Below, in pieces: positions 1 to 7,952 of a DNA stretch of 43,741 bases. The notes under the pieces are model-generated. The model was not told where the DNA came from and did no database searches. It saw only the letters and a program-made list of their open reading frames with translations. The stretch lies in NCBI GenBank assembly GCA_947165105.1, contig CAMUZC010000006.1, positions 1 to 43,741 of the forward strand. Direction: 5' to 3'. Each line of letters opens with the position of its first letter. Position 1 is the stretch's first letter. Source of the DNA: an uncultured Lachnospiraceae bacterium. GTDB lineage: Bacteria; Bacillota_A; Clostridia; TANB77; CAG-508. The translations under genes were made by a program, and so were the position numbers.

Positions 1-324
1 ACAAATTACTGTTTAATTTCTGGAAGTAATTTTTGCTTGGAAAAATGTAGTGGTAATTGCAATATTTCTAACCATGAATATTATTTAAAAGATAGACTAA
101 ATATGAATTTCAAAGTTATTCCAGATTCATTTTCTAAAACTACTACTATCTATAATAGCAAAAAGCTAAGCATTTGTATTGATGAAGTTAATGTTGATTA
201 CATTAGATTTAGCTTTATCGATGAAAGTGTTGATGAAATATGTAGTATTATTGATACATTTAAAAATGGTAGAATTATGGAAGGAAAAGATTATACTAAT
301 GGAAATTTTAAAAGATTTGTGTAG
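1..324 (+). CDS. Peptidase U32 family protein, C-terminal end (partial)
   Basis: The frame is open from base 1 to a TAG at 322-324, so only the last 107 residues are present. The visible part has a cysteine cluster (CLEKCSGNC), then YYLKDR, then a TTTIYNSKKLSI block, and ends in YTNGNFKRFV. That order, and especially the terminal YT-G-F-R ending, is what I know from the C-terminus of U32 'collagenase-like' peptidases, some of which act in tRNA or ubiquinone hydroxylation rather than proteolysis. The catalytic part is outside the window, so the exact subfamily cannot be named. A strong bidirectional hairpin follows 31 bases after the stop. Confidence 0.82.
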   Translation, partial: TNYCLISGSNFCLEKCSGNCNISNHEYYLKDRLNMNFKVIPDSFSKTTTIYNSKKLSICIDEVNVDYIRFSFIDESVDEICSIIDTFKNGRIMEGKDYTNGNFKRFV

Positions 325-355
325 GTCTTTAAACATAATCTGTACCATATTATTG

Positions 356-397
356 CACAAAAAGAGCAAGTGTTGAGTAACACTTGCTCTTTTTGTG
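356..397. terminator. Bidirectional intrinsic terminator
   Basis: Perfect 19-bp stem with a GAGT loop. The arms end in A-runs and T-runs on both strands, so the hairpin can end the U32 gene on the plus strand and the small minus-strand gene at 398-670, whose stop codon directly abuts it. Confidence 0.9.
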
Positions 398-670
398 TCA
401 ACCTTCAAGTAAATCCCTTAATTCTCGCCATCTGCTATCCTCATTCAACATTTTTAGTGGAATAAAGTTTGCATTGATTTTTGCATTAGGGTTTTCACTT
501 AATTTACGAAGGTTGGAAAGGATTATTTTTGCTTCCTTGCATTGTATAGTTGATATACCTATCACGCAAATATCAGACTTTGCCGCTATAGCTTCATCTA
601 AAATCCTCTGTACTTCTGGTTTTAATGAAGTTGCTAATTCTTGCAATTTCAATAACCGTTTTTCAGACAT
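398..670 (-). CDS. Hypothetical protein, 90 aa
   Basis: I do not recognise this protein. It is mostly helical and charged, with no cysteine pair motif, signal peptide or membrane segment. The middle part (VIGISTIQCKEAKIILSNL) could be a short alpha/beta segment. The start is supported by AGGAGG eight bases upstream and by a good promoter at 709-737. Codon 5 is CGG and must be read as Arg for this frame to continue, because a +1 shift would hit a stop two codons later. That usage differs from the housekeeping genes in the window and suggests an acquired gene. It ends at a shared bidirectional terminator, so it forms a single-gene unit. Confidence 0.7.
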   Translation of the reverse strand: MSEKRLLKLQELATSLKPEVQRILDEAIAAKSDICVIGISTIQCKEAKIILSNLRKLSENPNAKINANFIPLKMLNEDSRWRELRDLLEG

Positions 671-708
671 AAATATGCCTCCTTTATAAAAACAAAAATA
701 ATATCGGC

Positions 709-737
709 ATTATATCATTTGTGCATGTTAAAGTCAA
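709..737 (-). promoter_or_regulatory. SigA-type promoter for the 90-aa gene
   Basis: On the minus strand: TTGACT at 732-737, a 17-bp spacer and a perfect TATAAT at 709-714. It lies 38 bases before the start codon of the 398-670 gene. Confidence 0.75.
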
Positions 738-743
738 TCATTA

Positions 744-1556
744 TTATTTTACAATCTTCTTCCAAATGCTGCTAAGAACTAATACACCAATATACACCAT
801 AACAATACTAGCTCCTGTTGGCAAATTCAATAATGATGAAATCACTAATCCAAATAAGAAACATAAAATTGATATTATTACAGACATTATAGCCATTTCT
901 TTAAAAGAATGTGTCAATTTTCTTGCTATAATTGCTGGAAAAACTATTAAACTTGAAATTAGTAATGTTCCCATCATTCTCATACCTATAACCACTACTA
1001 AGGCCGTAAACAATGCAATTAAAAATTGATAGAATGTAACATTAATTCCACAAACTTTTGCATATTTTTCATCATAAGTAATCATAAATAACCTATTATA
1101 GAAAAATACATATGCAATCACTAATAGAATTGATAAAACTACACTTATTATAACATCGGTTGTTGACATTGTTAAAATACTTCCAAACATGTAATTATAA
1201 ACATCAATATTAAATCCACTTGTTAATGATGTAATTATAACTCCGAACGCAAGAGCTCCAGCTGAAACTAATGCAATTGTTATATCGCCTGATTCACCCT
1301 TTTTTTGACTAATTATTAAAATTATAAATGATGCAATTATAACAATTGGAATAGCAACATACATTTGTGGTAGATTAAACACTAATGCTAATGATAGGGC
1401 TGCAAAAGCTACCTCACCTAGTCCATGACCTATCATTGAATATCTTTTTAAAACTAATATAACTCCTATCAAAGCAGCACATAATGAAATTGCAATTCCA
1501 CATACAAGCGCTCTTTGCATAAATGAGTATTGTAGTAAATCTATTAAAAACTCCAT
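744..1556 (-). CDS. znuB: Zinc ABC transporter, permease subunit (ZnuB/AdcB type)
   Basis: Membrane-spanning subunit of the zinc importer encoded with the two genes upstream. The 270 residues are almost wholly hydrophobic, with about eight predicted helices, and fit the ABC-3 metal permease family (usually about 270 aa). Recognisable segments are the N-terminal QRALVCGIAISLCAALIGV helix, the GHGLGEVAFAALSLA stretch, and the GMRMMGTLLISSLIVFPA helix. RBS AAAGGAAA lies before the ATG. It is the last gene of zur-znuA-znuC-znuB; a GGGGACGG-type repeat sits between it and znuC. Zinc rather than manganese is inferred from the His-rich binding protein and the Fur-family regulator of the operon. Confidence 0.88.
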   Translation of the reverse strand: MEFLIDLLQYSFMQRALVCGIAISLCAALIGVILVLKRYSMIGHGLGEVAFAALSLALVFNLPQMYVAIPIVIIASFIILIISQKKGESGDITIALVSAGALAFGVIITSLTSGFNIDVYNYMFGSILTMSTTDVIISVVLSILLVIAYVFFYNRLFMITYDEKYAKVCGINVTFYQFLIALFTALVVVIGMRMMGTLLISSLIVFPAIIARKLTHSFKEMAIMSVIISILCFLFGLVISSLLNLPTGASIVMVYIGVLVLSSIWKKIVK

Positions 1557-1571
1557 TTTTTATTTCCTTTC

Positions 1572-1631
1572 TGAGACATTTGGGGACGGTCTTTTTTTGT
1601 CTCATTTTTGAGACATTCCGGGAACGTCCTC
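1572..1631. repeat. Composite GGGGACGG inverted-repeat element
   Basis: Two related modules lie side by side: TGAGACATTTGGGGACGGTC (1572-1591) and TGAGACATTCCGGGAACGTC (1609-1628). An inverted TGTCTCA sits between them, so 1598-1615 folds as TGTCTCA-TTTT-TGAGACA. It fills the gap between znuC and znuB. The first module recurs almost exactly at 18120-18141. Confidence 0.75.
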
Positions 1632-2300
1632 TTAAATATTTCTATTTTTCCATTCCTTAATACTTCCATCAAATTTAACACTCGTTGCCATGCATATAAT
1701 CCTTGCATTTTCATTTTCTACCTCATCCAAATCGTGAGTGGCCATAATTATTGTTAAGTTTGATTCTTTATTTAATTTATTCAATATATCATAAAATTCT
1801 TTGGTTATGTTTACATCTAGACCACTACAAGGTTCATCTAATATAAGTAGTTCTGGTTTTCTAATTAATGCTCTTGCAAGCATTATTCGCTGTCTTTGTC
1901 CTCCTGAAAGTTGTCCAATTTGTTTATTTACAAAATTCTTTATTCCTAGTAACTCACATATTTCTTCGAACTTTCTATGGTCTTCTTTATTATAGAATGG
2001 TAGTGTTCTATGCTTTTGAACACCTGTCATAATTATTTCTTTAGCTGTTGCCGGAAATTCTAAATCTACCATATTATTTTGAGCTAAATATGAAATCTTT
2101 TCTGGGTTAATATTCTTTATTATTTCACCAGAATCCTTTTTGTTTAAACCTACTAGCGTTTTTATTAAGGTGCTTTTACCTGAACCATTTTCTCCAATTA
2201 AGCATATATAATCACCTTTTTGTATATTAAATGAAACGTCTTTTATTGCAATGTGTCCATTGTATGTAGTTGTAACATTTTTTATTTCAATTAGATTCAT
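1632..2300 (-). CDS. znuC: Zinc ABC transporter, ATP-binding subunit
   Basis: Cytoplasmic ATPase that powers the zinc importer. The 222 residues contain every ABC motif in order: Walker A GENGSGKST near residue 37, a Q-loop region (SYLAQNN), the signature LSGGQRQR near 128, Walker B LLILDEP near 150, and the switch His in MATHD near 185. Length is at the short end of the family but complete. It starts 15 bases after the znuA stop and is cotranscribed with it. Arg codons used include AGA and CGA, but not CGG. Confidence 0.92.
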   Translation of the reverse strand: MNLIEIKNVTTTYNGHIAIKDVSFNIQKGDYICLIGENGSGKSTLIKTLVGLNKKDSGEIIKNINPEKISYLAQNNMVDLEFPATAKEIIMTGVQKHRTLPFYNKEDHRKFEEICELLGIKNFVNKQIGQLSGGQRQRIMLARALIRKPELLILDEPCSGLDVNITKEFYDILNKLNKESNLTIIMATHDLDEVENENARIICMATSVKFDGSIKEWKNRNI

Positions 2301-2315
2301 AATACTTTTCCTTTC

Positions 2316-3359
2316 TTATTTTAAAGCTTGTTTTAAATTTTCCAAATTATCTTTCATTATACTTACATATGTTGCTCCATTATTCATTTCATCTTTTGAA
2401 ACATTATGTACTGTGTTAAACACTAGCATTTTAGTTCCAGTTGCTTCTGAAATTGTTTTAGCGATGTTGCCTGTTGTATATTCTTTGTAAAAAATTACCG
2501 GTATTTTGTTTTCGTTAATATAATCTATAACCTCTTTAACTTGTACAGTACTTGGTTCTGCACTTTCTCCACATGTTTCATATGCGCTTATAAAATCAAG
2601 ATTATATCTTTCTACAAAATATGCATATGCAAATGCTCCACCAAAGGCTATTTTAGGATTTGATGAATTGTTTACAGTATTTTCAATTTCCTCATCTAAT
2701 TCGCTAATTTGACTGATGTAGTTTTGAGCATTTTTTTTGTAATAACTTGCATTCTCTGGATCAATTCTACTTAACTCATTTTCAATACTCTCTACCATTT
2801 TTATCGCATATTGAGGATTTAACCATATGTGCGGATCATATGTATGGTTGTGACCATCTTCCGTATGAGTGTGATTATGTTCATGCTCGTGCTCGTGCTC
2901 ATGTTCATGCTCATGCTCATCATCAGAATGTTCTTCACTGTCCTTATGGTTTGTATGTTCTTCATGTTCTTCCTCGAATTCTTCGACATTTATTAATTTT
3001 ACTGTTTTTGATAAATCTAATACATTTATATCTTTTTTTACACCCGAAATTAGATTCTCTGCCCATGGCTCCATTTCTTCACCTGTATAAATAAACATAT
3101 CTGATTCATTTATTAAAACCATATCTTGCGGAGTTGGCTCATAGGTATGGCTCTCTGAGCCAGGTGGCAATAATAATGTTACATTTACCTTATCTCCACC
3201 TATTTGTTTAACAAAATCATATTGTGGAAACAGTGTAGCAACCACTTCAATTTTACCATCATTGTTTTTTCTTTTTGGATTCTTTATGTTTATTATTACG
3301 GCTGTTATTATTGAAAATATTAAAATTAATAGAATAATAAACGATATATTCTTTTTCAT
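2316..3359 (-). CDS. znuA: Zinc ABC transporter, substrate-binding lipoprotein-like protein with His-rich loop
   Basis: Extracytoplasmic zinc-binding subunit. It has an N-terminal membrane/signal segment (FIILLILIFSIITAVII), the family opening VVATLFPQYDFVKQIGG, and the GSESHTYEPTPQDM motif carrying the first metal His. A strikingly His/Asp/Glu-rich loop (about residues 140-175, with repeated EH pairs) precedes YDPHIWLNP, which carries the second metal His. Such loops are typical of ZnuA/AdcA zinc binders and absent from most manganese binders. No lipobox Cys is visible, so it may be anchored by an uncleaved signal. The start overlaps the zur stop codon by one base (TAATG), showing tight coupling. 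Confidence 0.93.
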   Translation of the reverse strand: MKKNISFIILLILIFSIITAVIINIKNPKRKNNDGKIEVVATLFPQYDFVKQIGGDKVNVTLLLPPGSESHTYEPTPQDMVLINESDMFIYTGEEMEPWAENLISGVKKDINVLDLSKTVKLINVEEFEEEHEEHTNHKDSEEHSDDEHEHEHEHEHEHEHNHTHTEDGHNHTYDPHIWLNPQYAIKMVESIENELSRIDPENASYYKKNAQNYISQISELDEEIENTVNNSSNPKIAFGGAFAYAYFVERYNLDFISAYETCGESAEPSTVQVKEVIDYINENKIPVIFYKEYTTGNIAKTISEATGTKMLVFNTVHNVSKDEMNNGATYVSIMKDNLENLKQALK

Positions 3360-3772
3360 TATTTGTTTTCCTCCTTTTTACATTTTTTGCAAATTCCGTA
3401 AAAAACAGTTTTTACATTATCTAATTCAAAATCATGATCTTTCAAAATATGATGTTGCACCTCTTTAAATTCGTGACATTCCAAATGTATGATTTTATTA
3501 CATTTTTCACATTTTAAATGAAAATGTTCTTTACAATTATTTTCTTCAATATATTGATAACAACTGCAGTTTCTTCCTTCTACCATATATTTTTTTATAA
3601 TATTTTGATTAACTAAATCAGTTAGATATCTGTATACTGTGGCTTTTCCAATATTTTCGTTGATTGAATTAAAATAATTTAATATTTCTTCTGCAGTAAT
3701 GTTATTGTCTTTATTGTCTTTCAAATATGTTAATATTTTTTCTCTCTGCTTTGTATTATATTTGTTTTTCAA
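3359..3772 (-). CDS. zur: Fur-family regulator, probably the zinc repressor Zur
   Basis: DNA-binding metal sensor of 137 aa. It has an N-terminal winged helix (EKILTYLKDN, then GKATVYRYL as recognition helix), a metal region HFHLKCEKCNKIIHLECHEF and a C-terminal GICKKC. The two C-x-x-C pairs form the structural zinc site known in this family. The start is TTG with GAGGTGA about seven bases upstream; no ATG fits. It is first in the operon with znuA, znuC and znuB. A palindrome overlapping the promoter suggests autoregulation by zinc. The Zur rather than Fur or PerR assignment rests on this context. Confidence 0.85.
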   Translation of the reverse strand: MKNKYNTKQREKILTYLKDNKDNNITAEEILNYFNSINENIGKATVYRYLTDLVNQNIIKKYMVEGRNCSCYQYIEENNCKEHFHLKCEKCNKIIHLECHEFKEVQHHILKDHDFELDNVKTVFYGICKKCKKEENK

Positions 3773-3804
3773 CTATCTTCACCTCTTATATTCTATTCTC
3801 AATT

Positions 3805-3819
3805 TGAAACCGAGTCTCA
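3805..3819. promoter_or_regulatory. Candidate Zur operator
   Basis: Interrupted palindrome TGAAAC-CGA-GTCTCA with one mismatch between arms. It touches the -10 element of the promoter that drives zur-znuACB, the position expected for a repressor site. Assignment to Zur is inferred from location. Confidence 0.5.
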
Positions 3820-3847
3820 TTTTATCATTTTTTATTAATCATGTCAA
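3819..3847 (-). promoter_or_regulatory. SigA-type promoter of the zur-znuACB operon
   Basis: Minus strand TTGACA (3842-3847), 17-bp spacer, TAAAAT (3819-3824). It stands about 50 bases before the TTG start of zur. Confidence 0.75.
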
Positions 3848-3894
3848 TAGGCTTACCAATAAATTATTATAATTAAATATAGTATATTTGCAAA

Positions 3895-3927
3895 AAAATA
3901 GAAACCCCATATTAGGGTTTCTATTTT
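3895..3927. terminator. Intrinsic terminator after the MBL/DUF3006 operon
   Basis: 13-bp stem (AAAATAGAAACCC against GGGTTTCTATTTT) followed on the minus strand by a T-run. It lies 13 bases past the stop codon of the DUF3006 gene. Confidence 0.85.
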
Positions 3928-3939
3928 GAGTTGCAGAAT

Positions 3940-4239
3940 TTAAGAACATAAAGTATTTCTCTGAATTGAACTTATCCATTCTTTTCTGCGTCTGGTTTCT
4001 GCCTCTTCATAACGTAGTACTTCTTTTACCTCTTCGTTCTCAACGACAACGCTGTATACATTTCCATTTTGGACTGTTATACCTTTGTCGTTAAAAAAGT
4101 TTAATGGTATGTTGGCAGTAAAGCATTCCTTTGTGAAATCTCCCACAATACTGTTAAAGAAAAAGATTTTTTCTACCTCACATACAGCGAATTCCTCTTC
4201 AATCCGTTCAAGTGAAGCATAACTAATTAGCTGTCCCAT
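3940..4239 (-). CDS. DUF3006-like protein, 99 aa
   Basis: Small protein that overlaps the end of the metallo-hydrolase gene by 17 bases. The opening LERIEEEFAVCE matches the DUF3006 pattern (D/E-R-hydrophobic-E...AVCE). The rest follows the same plan: a beta-rich middle (IPLNFFNDKGITVQNGNVYSV) and a C-terminal EETR-rich helix. DUF3006 genes commonly sit beside ComEC-type MBL genes, as here; their function is not known to me. Residue 12, the conserved Arg, is encoded by CGG. A +1 shift there would truncate the protein after ten codons, so CGG must be read as Arg for this gene to work. Confidence 0.65.
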   Translation of the reverse strand: MGQLISYASLERIEEEFAVCEVEKIFFFNSIVGDFTKECFTANIPLNFFNDKGITVQNGNVYSVVVENEEVKEVLRYEEAETRRRKEWISSIQRNTLCS

Positions 4240-5290
4240 AATTGCCCTCCTCTTTAGATTGGTTTTTATTTGCTATTGTTTCGCCGTCTTTGTAGTCTCC
4301 TTGTTTTTTGTCAAACTTTACATCATCTTTTGATACAGTAAGTATAACTGTACCTGTTTCATCTGTCCGATATACTTTGATCTTATGCTTTTTTAGTTTG
4401 ATTACAGTTTCTTTAGATGGATGTTGATACTTATTTCCAACTTCGCAAGATATCAATCCATATTCAGGATCAACTGCTTCTAAAAAATCATTTGATGTTG
4501 AAGTATTTGAACCATGATGTCCAAGTTTTAAAATCTCACATTGTAAATCAATATTTGATTCTAACATTTTTGTCTCAACATTTGTTTCTGCATCACCAGT
4601 CATTAATATATCCATTGTTCCAAAGGATACTTTAATAACTGTACTTAAATTGTTTAAATTGCTTCCTGCTTCTTCCGGTGTGAGCTGACCTACTACTTTA
4701 AAAATAGCCTCTCCCAGATAAAATTTGTCATTTACTTTTGGATTCTTAACCTTAATCTTAGATGTACCTAACTTTTGCAATAATTGCATATACCAGTTAG
4801 TGGTAATAGTACCATTTTCAATTTTTGGCATATACACAGTTTTACATTTAAAATTGCAAAGAACTTCATACATGCCTCCCATATGGTCATCATGAGGATG
4901 TGTTCCTACAACAAATTCCAGTGTTTTTACACCTTGACTTTGTAAGTATTTTACAACATCATTGCCTGAAGACCGCGTACCACAATCAATAAGACCATAT
5001 TTTCCATTTTGTTCAAATAAGAAACTATCCGCCTGACCACAGTCTATCATGTGTATATGCATAAGACCATCGACATCTGATACTGAGCTAGTATTGTTTG
5101 TGGTATCCGTGTCATAGTTAGATGTGTTTATCTCATCATCTTCTAAGATTATTGGGGTATTTACTGATTCAACAGTATAGACAAATTCGTAATAATACCA
5201 TATAGCAAAAATAATTGCTACTATAGCCAGAATCGCATATATTATTATTTCGCGTTTCCGTTTAGTATGTTTCCCTCTGTCATTTGCCAT
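4223..5290 (-). CDS. Membrane-anchored metallo-beta-lactamase-fold hydrolase, ComEC/Rec2-like domain
   Basis: 355 aa with a basic N-terminus, one membrane helix (about 14-34), a Ser/Thr/Asn-rich linker, and a C-terminal MBL domain facing outside. Metal motifs are clear: THPHDDHMGG near residue 130 (HxHxDH), GDAETN near 232, and LGHHGSNTS near 255. The ending VYRTDETGTVILTV is typical of the ComEC C-terminal MBL domain. Stand-alone versions are extracellular hydrolases, some thought to be nucleases; the substrate here is unknown. RBS AGGAGG lies eight bases upstream. It contains three in-frame CGG codons read as Arg (at 4367, 4973 and 5258), unlike housekeeping genes in this window, which points to recent acquisition. 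Confidence 0.85.
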   Translation of the reverse strand: MANDRGKHTKRKREIIIYAILAIVAIIFAIWYYYEFVYTVESVNTPIILEDDEINTSNYDTDTTNNTSSVSDVDGLMHIHMIDCGQADSFLFEQNGKYGLIDCGTRSSGNDVVKYLQSQGVKTLEFVVGTHPHDDHMGGMYEVLCNFKCKTVYMPKIENGTITTNWYMQLLQKLGTSKIKVKNPKVNDKFYLGEAIFKVVGQLTPEEAGSNLNNLSTVIKVSFGTMDILMTGDAETNVETKMLESNIDLQCEILKLGHHGSNTSTSNDFLEAVDPEYGLISCEVGNKYQHPSKETVIKLKKHKIKVYRTDETGTVILTVSKDDVKFDKKQGDYKDGETIANKNQSKEEGNYGTAN

Positions 5291-5323
5291 CAGGAATGCC
5301 TCCTTTTGTAAAAATTTATGTAA

Positions 5324-5352
5324 ATTATATCACAAATATTCTCCATTTGCAA
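5324..5352 (-). promoter_or_regulatory. SigA-type promoter of the MBL/DUF3006 pair
   Basis: Minus strand TTGCAA (5347-5352), 17-bp spacer, TATAAT (5324-5329), 33 bases before the ATG. It has the same TTGCNN-17-TATAAT form as several other accessory genes here. Confidence 0.75.
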
Positions 5353-5366
5353 TGTTTGTTTGCGTT

Positions 5367-6161
5367 TTATTTTACATAATTTGCTATTTCTATACTTTCT
5401 ATAACTACATCATTTATAGGTTTATCGTTTTCATCTGTCTCAGTTGCAGCTATTTTATCTACGATTTCCATTCCTTCTATAACCTGACCGAATACTGTAT
5501 GTTTTCCAAATAAATGCATACTTCCTCCATAAGTTTTATATGCTTCTATTAGATTACTTGGATAGTTATATTGTTTTAACATTGTCGCAGTATCTTCATC
5601 AAATTTAGCCTGTTCAATAAAGAATTGACTTCCATTTGTGTTAGAACCTGAATTTGCCATACATAGTGCACCTCTATATGGAACTAAATCATATGAAAAT
5701 TCATCTTCAAATGCCTTACCCCATATACTTTCTCCACCGGCACCTGTGCCTGTTGGATCACCACCTTGTATCATAAAATCATTTATTACTCTGTGGAATA
5801 TTAAGCCATTATAATATCCTTCTTTAGCGTGAGTCACAAAATTTTCAACTGCTTTTGGCGCTATATTATTAAAAAACTTTATTTTTATATCACCGTAATT
5901 TTTAATGTGCATTATTGCAATTGTTTCTCCATTTTCTGGTATAGCTATTTGTTTTTCTGCTGCTGAAATAAAATCAATTGATTCAACATCAACATTTTCT
6001 GATGATGATTTTTTTGTGCTGTTTTTATTATCTGTACTTGATGAACTTTTTGTTGAAGATTTTTCATTATTGTTTGTGTTAGAATTATTTTCACATCCTG
6101 ATAAGCATGCTATCATTATAAGCATTACAATTATTGTTAAACATTTTTTTAAATGTTTCAT
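5367..6161 (-). CDS. Cyclophilin-type peptidyl-prolyl isomerase, lipoprotein
   Basis: Cis-trans prolyl isomerase attached to the outer face of the membrane. The N-terminus has a signal peptide ending in the lipobox LSGC (Cys about residue 23), followed by an Asn/Ser-rich spacer to about residue 60. The catalytic domain contains [22 protein letters not shown] (given here only as landmarks: FHRVI, MIQGGDP, GTG), then GALCMANSG and NGSQFFI, and [11 protein letters not shown] near the end. All are cyclophilin hallmarks, including the active-site Arg and Gln. RBS AGGAGG precedes the ATG. It probably assists folding of exported proteins. It has no obvious functional link to its neighbours. Confidence 0.93.
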   Translation of the reverse strand: MKHLKKCLTIIVMLIMIACLSGCENNSNTNNNEKSSTKSSSSTDNKNSTKKSSSENVDVESIDFISAAEKQIAIPENGETIAIMHIKNYGDIKIKFFNNIAPKAVENFVTHAKEGYYNGLIFHRVINDFMIQGGDPTGTGAGGESIWGKAFEDEFSYDLVPYRGALCMANSGSNTNGSQFFIEQAKFDEDTATMLKQYNYPSNLIEAYKTYGGSMHLFGKHTVFGQVIEGMEIVDKIAATETDENDKPINDVVIESIEIANYVK

Positions 6162-6208
6162 ACTATATTTAACCTCCTAATTTTATAATTAATTATACAT
6201 ATCTTATT

Positions 6209-6619
6209 TTAATACTCTTCAATTTTCACATATAGTTTTTCTTCAGTAGAATATAGTTTTTCAACTTCAATCTTTGTTATTTGAGTATCATCTTTAAAAG
6301 CAAATTTATTCATTGAATCTAGAACAATTTTTACAACATTATCTATATCCGGCTTTTTGGTTGGACTGATGTAGTTTCCTAACATTTGCTCTTTCATCGC
6401 TTTACTGGCTGATTTAGGAACTTCAAAGTAAGCAGTAATGCTTACTTTTGCCCTTCCTTCCATTGTTTTATATCTAGGATATTTTAATAAAAAGTATTGT
6501 TCTACAAGACTTTCATAATCTTTGGTTCTAGTTGGAGTATATACTTGACCAGTATAACTGTTTAATCTTGGTCTACCTTTTCCTATTATTTTTGCTGGAA
6601 CCTCAAATTCATAAATCAT
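6209..6619 (-). CDS. rusA: RusA-family Holliday-junction endonuclease
   Basis: Resolvase of 136 aa. The opening GKGRPRLNSYTGQVYTPTRTKDYE is family-typical (landmarks GKGRPR and YTPTRTKDYE). The catalytic core is KPDIDNVVKIVLDSMN plus FKDDTQI, giving the three Asp residues that bind Mg2+ in RusA. The family usually lives in prophages, but no phage genes are near, so this is either a relic or a domesticated copy. RBS GGAGAGG is upstream. It sits between a cyclophilin gene and a membrane protein gene on the same strand and has no CGG codon. Confidence 0.88.
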   Translation of the reverse strand: MIYEFEVPAKIIGKGRPRLNSYTGQVYTPTRTKDYESLVEQYFLLKYPRYKTMEGRAKVSITAYFEVPKSASKAMKEQMLGNYISPTKKPDIDNVVKIVLDSMNKFAFKDDTQITKIEVEKLYSTEEKLYVKIEEY

Positions 6620-6645
6620 AATAACCTCTCCTCTAATCTTTAGTT

Positions 6646-7920
6646 TTATTGATTCGTTTCCATAGTTTCTAACATTTCATTTAAATTACTTTGCTCATTT
6701 TTTGGATACCAGTAATTGAAACATAAAAATTTATCATTGATTTTTGTAATATAACATTCAACTGTGTATAAATCTCCTGCTTCTTCAAGATTTAAATTTG
6801 TCTTTTGAAATTCAGAATTAGCCATAGTTACAGAAGTAATTTCAGTTCTTACGTTCTCATTAAATGCTTGTTCCAGATATTCTCTAGCCGTTAAGTTGCC
6901 TTCTATATTTAATCCATAATCTATAAAACAATATAGCATTTTTGTATGTTTTTCATTCATTGCAATAAAATCATATTCAATAACATTTTTATATTTTTCT
7001 TTTTCGCTTTTAGTAAGCAATTGCAAATCATCTTTTGGAGTAAATTTAATGTTTGTATTCTTAATTATATGGTTGTTTTCTCTTATTTCTACTATTGTTT
7101 CTGTTTTTGAATTAGTACCATTATCTTGAAATTTTTTATTGTTTCCAATAATTGTGAATATAACAATAATTGCAATTACAAATGTTGATGCAATAAGTGT
7201 TATAGTTAATAGTTTAGCATTTCTGTATAATTGATCATTTTGCGCTCTTTCAGAAAAATAAAATTTTCCTTTATACTTTCTAATTATTTGTTGATCCCTG
7301 ATCAAATTAAAAACTTGAATAGCTCTTGCTTCTATCATTGTTTTACTTAACTCAGAAATAATTTCTTCTCTTTGGACAGCATTTTCTTTGCTCATAGCAT
7401 TTTTATTACCAAAAGCATCTTTAATTTTTTGAATTTCCTCTGGTGATACAGATTGATAACTAAATAATTGACTTGGGTTAATGTCACCTGTTTCATTTGT
7501 TTCTTGTTGTTTTTTAGTTACTGTAGTTATTACAGCAATCGCGCCTATTAAAGCAATTCCTATTGACACAATATAATCAAATAAAAATGCTGACAAAAGA
7601 TTCCAATTCTTTAATGTATTTGGTATCCATTCAAATGTTATATTAAATCCATTTACCGCTTGTCTTATAATTGGCATAATCACCAAAAATGAAATTGTAA
7701 CAGTTAGTATTGTTGAAAAAAACACTAACTTAGAAAAATTTTTATTTATTTCATTTTTGGTTATCTTATATCCCATATAACTGCCAATCGCAATAAAAAT
7801 TGATAGTAAGCCTATAATAACATTACCCAAAGCATATGCTAGCAACCAAGGTAAAGCTCCTACAAAAGCTCCTAGTATTGAGCCTAATATTCCAAACAAA
7901 TTATTTTTATTTTGTTTCAT
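6646..7920 (-). CDS. Membrane protein of unknown function, 424 aa
   Basis: I do not recognise the family. Four hydrophobic helices occupy about residues 8-140 (LFGILGSILGAFVGALPWLL starts the first). A soluble stretch of about 100 residues follows, with a helical segment EEIISELSKTMIEARAIQVF that resembles a winged-helix or SHOCT-like fold only loosely. A fifth helix (TITLIASTFVIAIIVIFTII) lies near residue 240, followed by a C-terminal soluble domain of about 160 aa. The topology suggests a sensor or cell-envelope protein. It is 26 bases upstream of rusA and 32 bases downstream of the glycosyltransferase gene, so cotranscription is likely. Confidence 0.7.
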   Translation of the reverse strand: MKQNKNNLFGILGSILGAFVGALPWLLAYALGNVIIGLLSIFIAIGSYMGYKITKNEINKNFSKLVFFSTILTVTISFLVIMPIIRQAVNGFNITFEWIPNTLKNWNLLSAFLFDYIVSIGIALIGAIAVITTVTKKQQETNETGDINPSQLFSYQSVSPEEIQKIKDAFGNKNAMSKENAVQREEIISELSKTMIEARAIQVFNLIRDQQIIRKYKGKFYFSERAQNDQLYRNAKLLTITLIASTFVIAIIVIFTIIGNNKKFQDNGTNSKTETIVEIRENNHIIKNTNIKFTPKDDLQLLTKSEKEKYKNVIEYDFIAMNEKHTKMLYCFIDYGLNIEGNLTAREYLEQAFNENVRTEITSVTMANSEFQKTNLNLEEAGDLYTVECYITKINDKFLCFNYWYPKNEQSNLNEMLETMETNQ

Positions 7921-7952
7921 TTTTTCACCTTCTACTAATTTATCACTTATCT

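Noticed and set aside
2747..3094. His/Ala-rich open frame on the plus strand inside znuA
   Set aside because: It is the antisense shadow of the His-rich loop of ZnuA, with no RBS or promoter.
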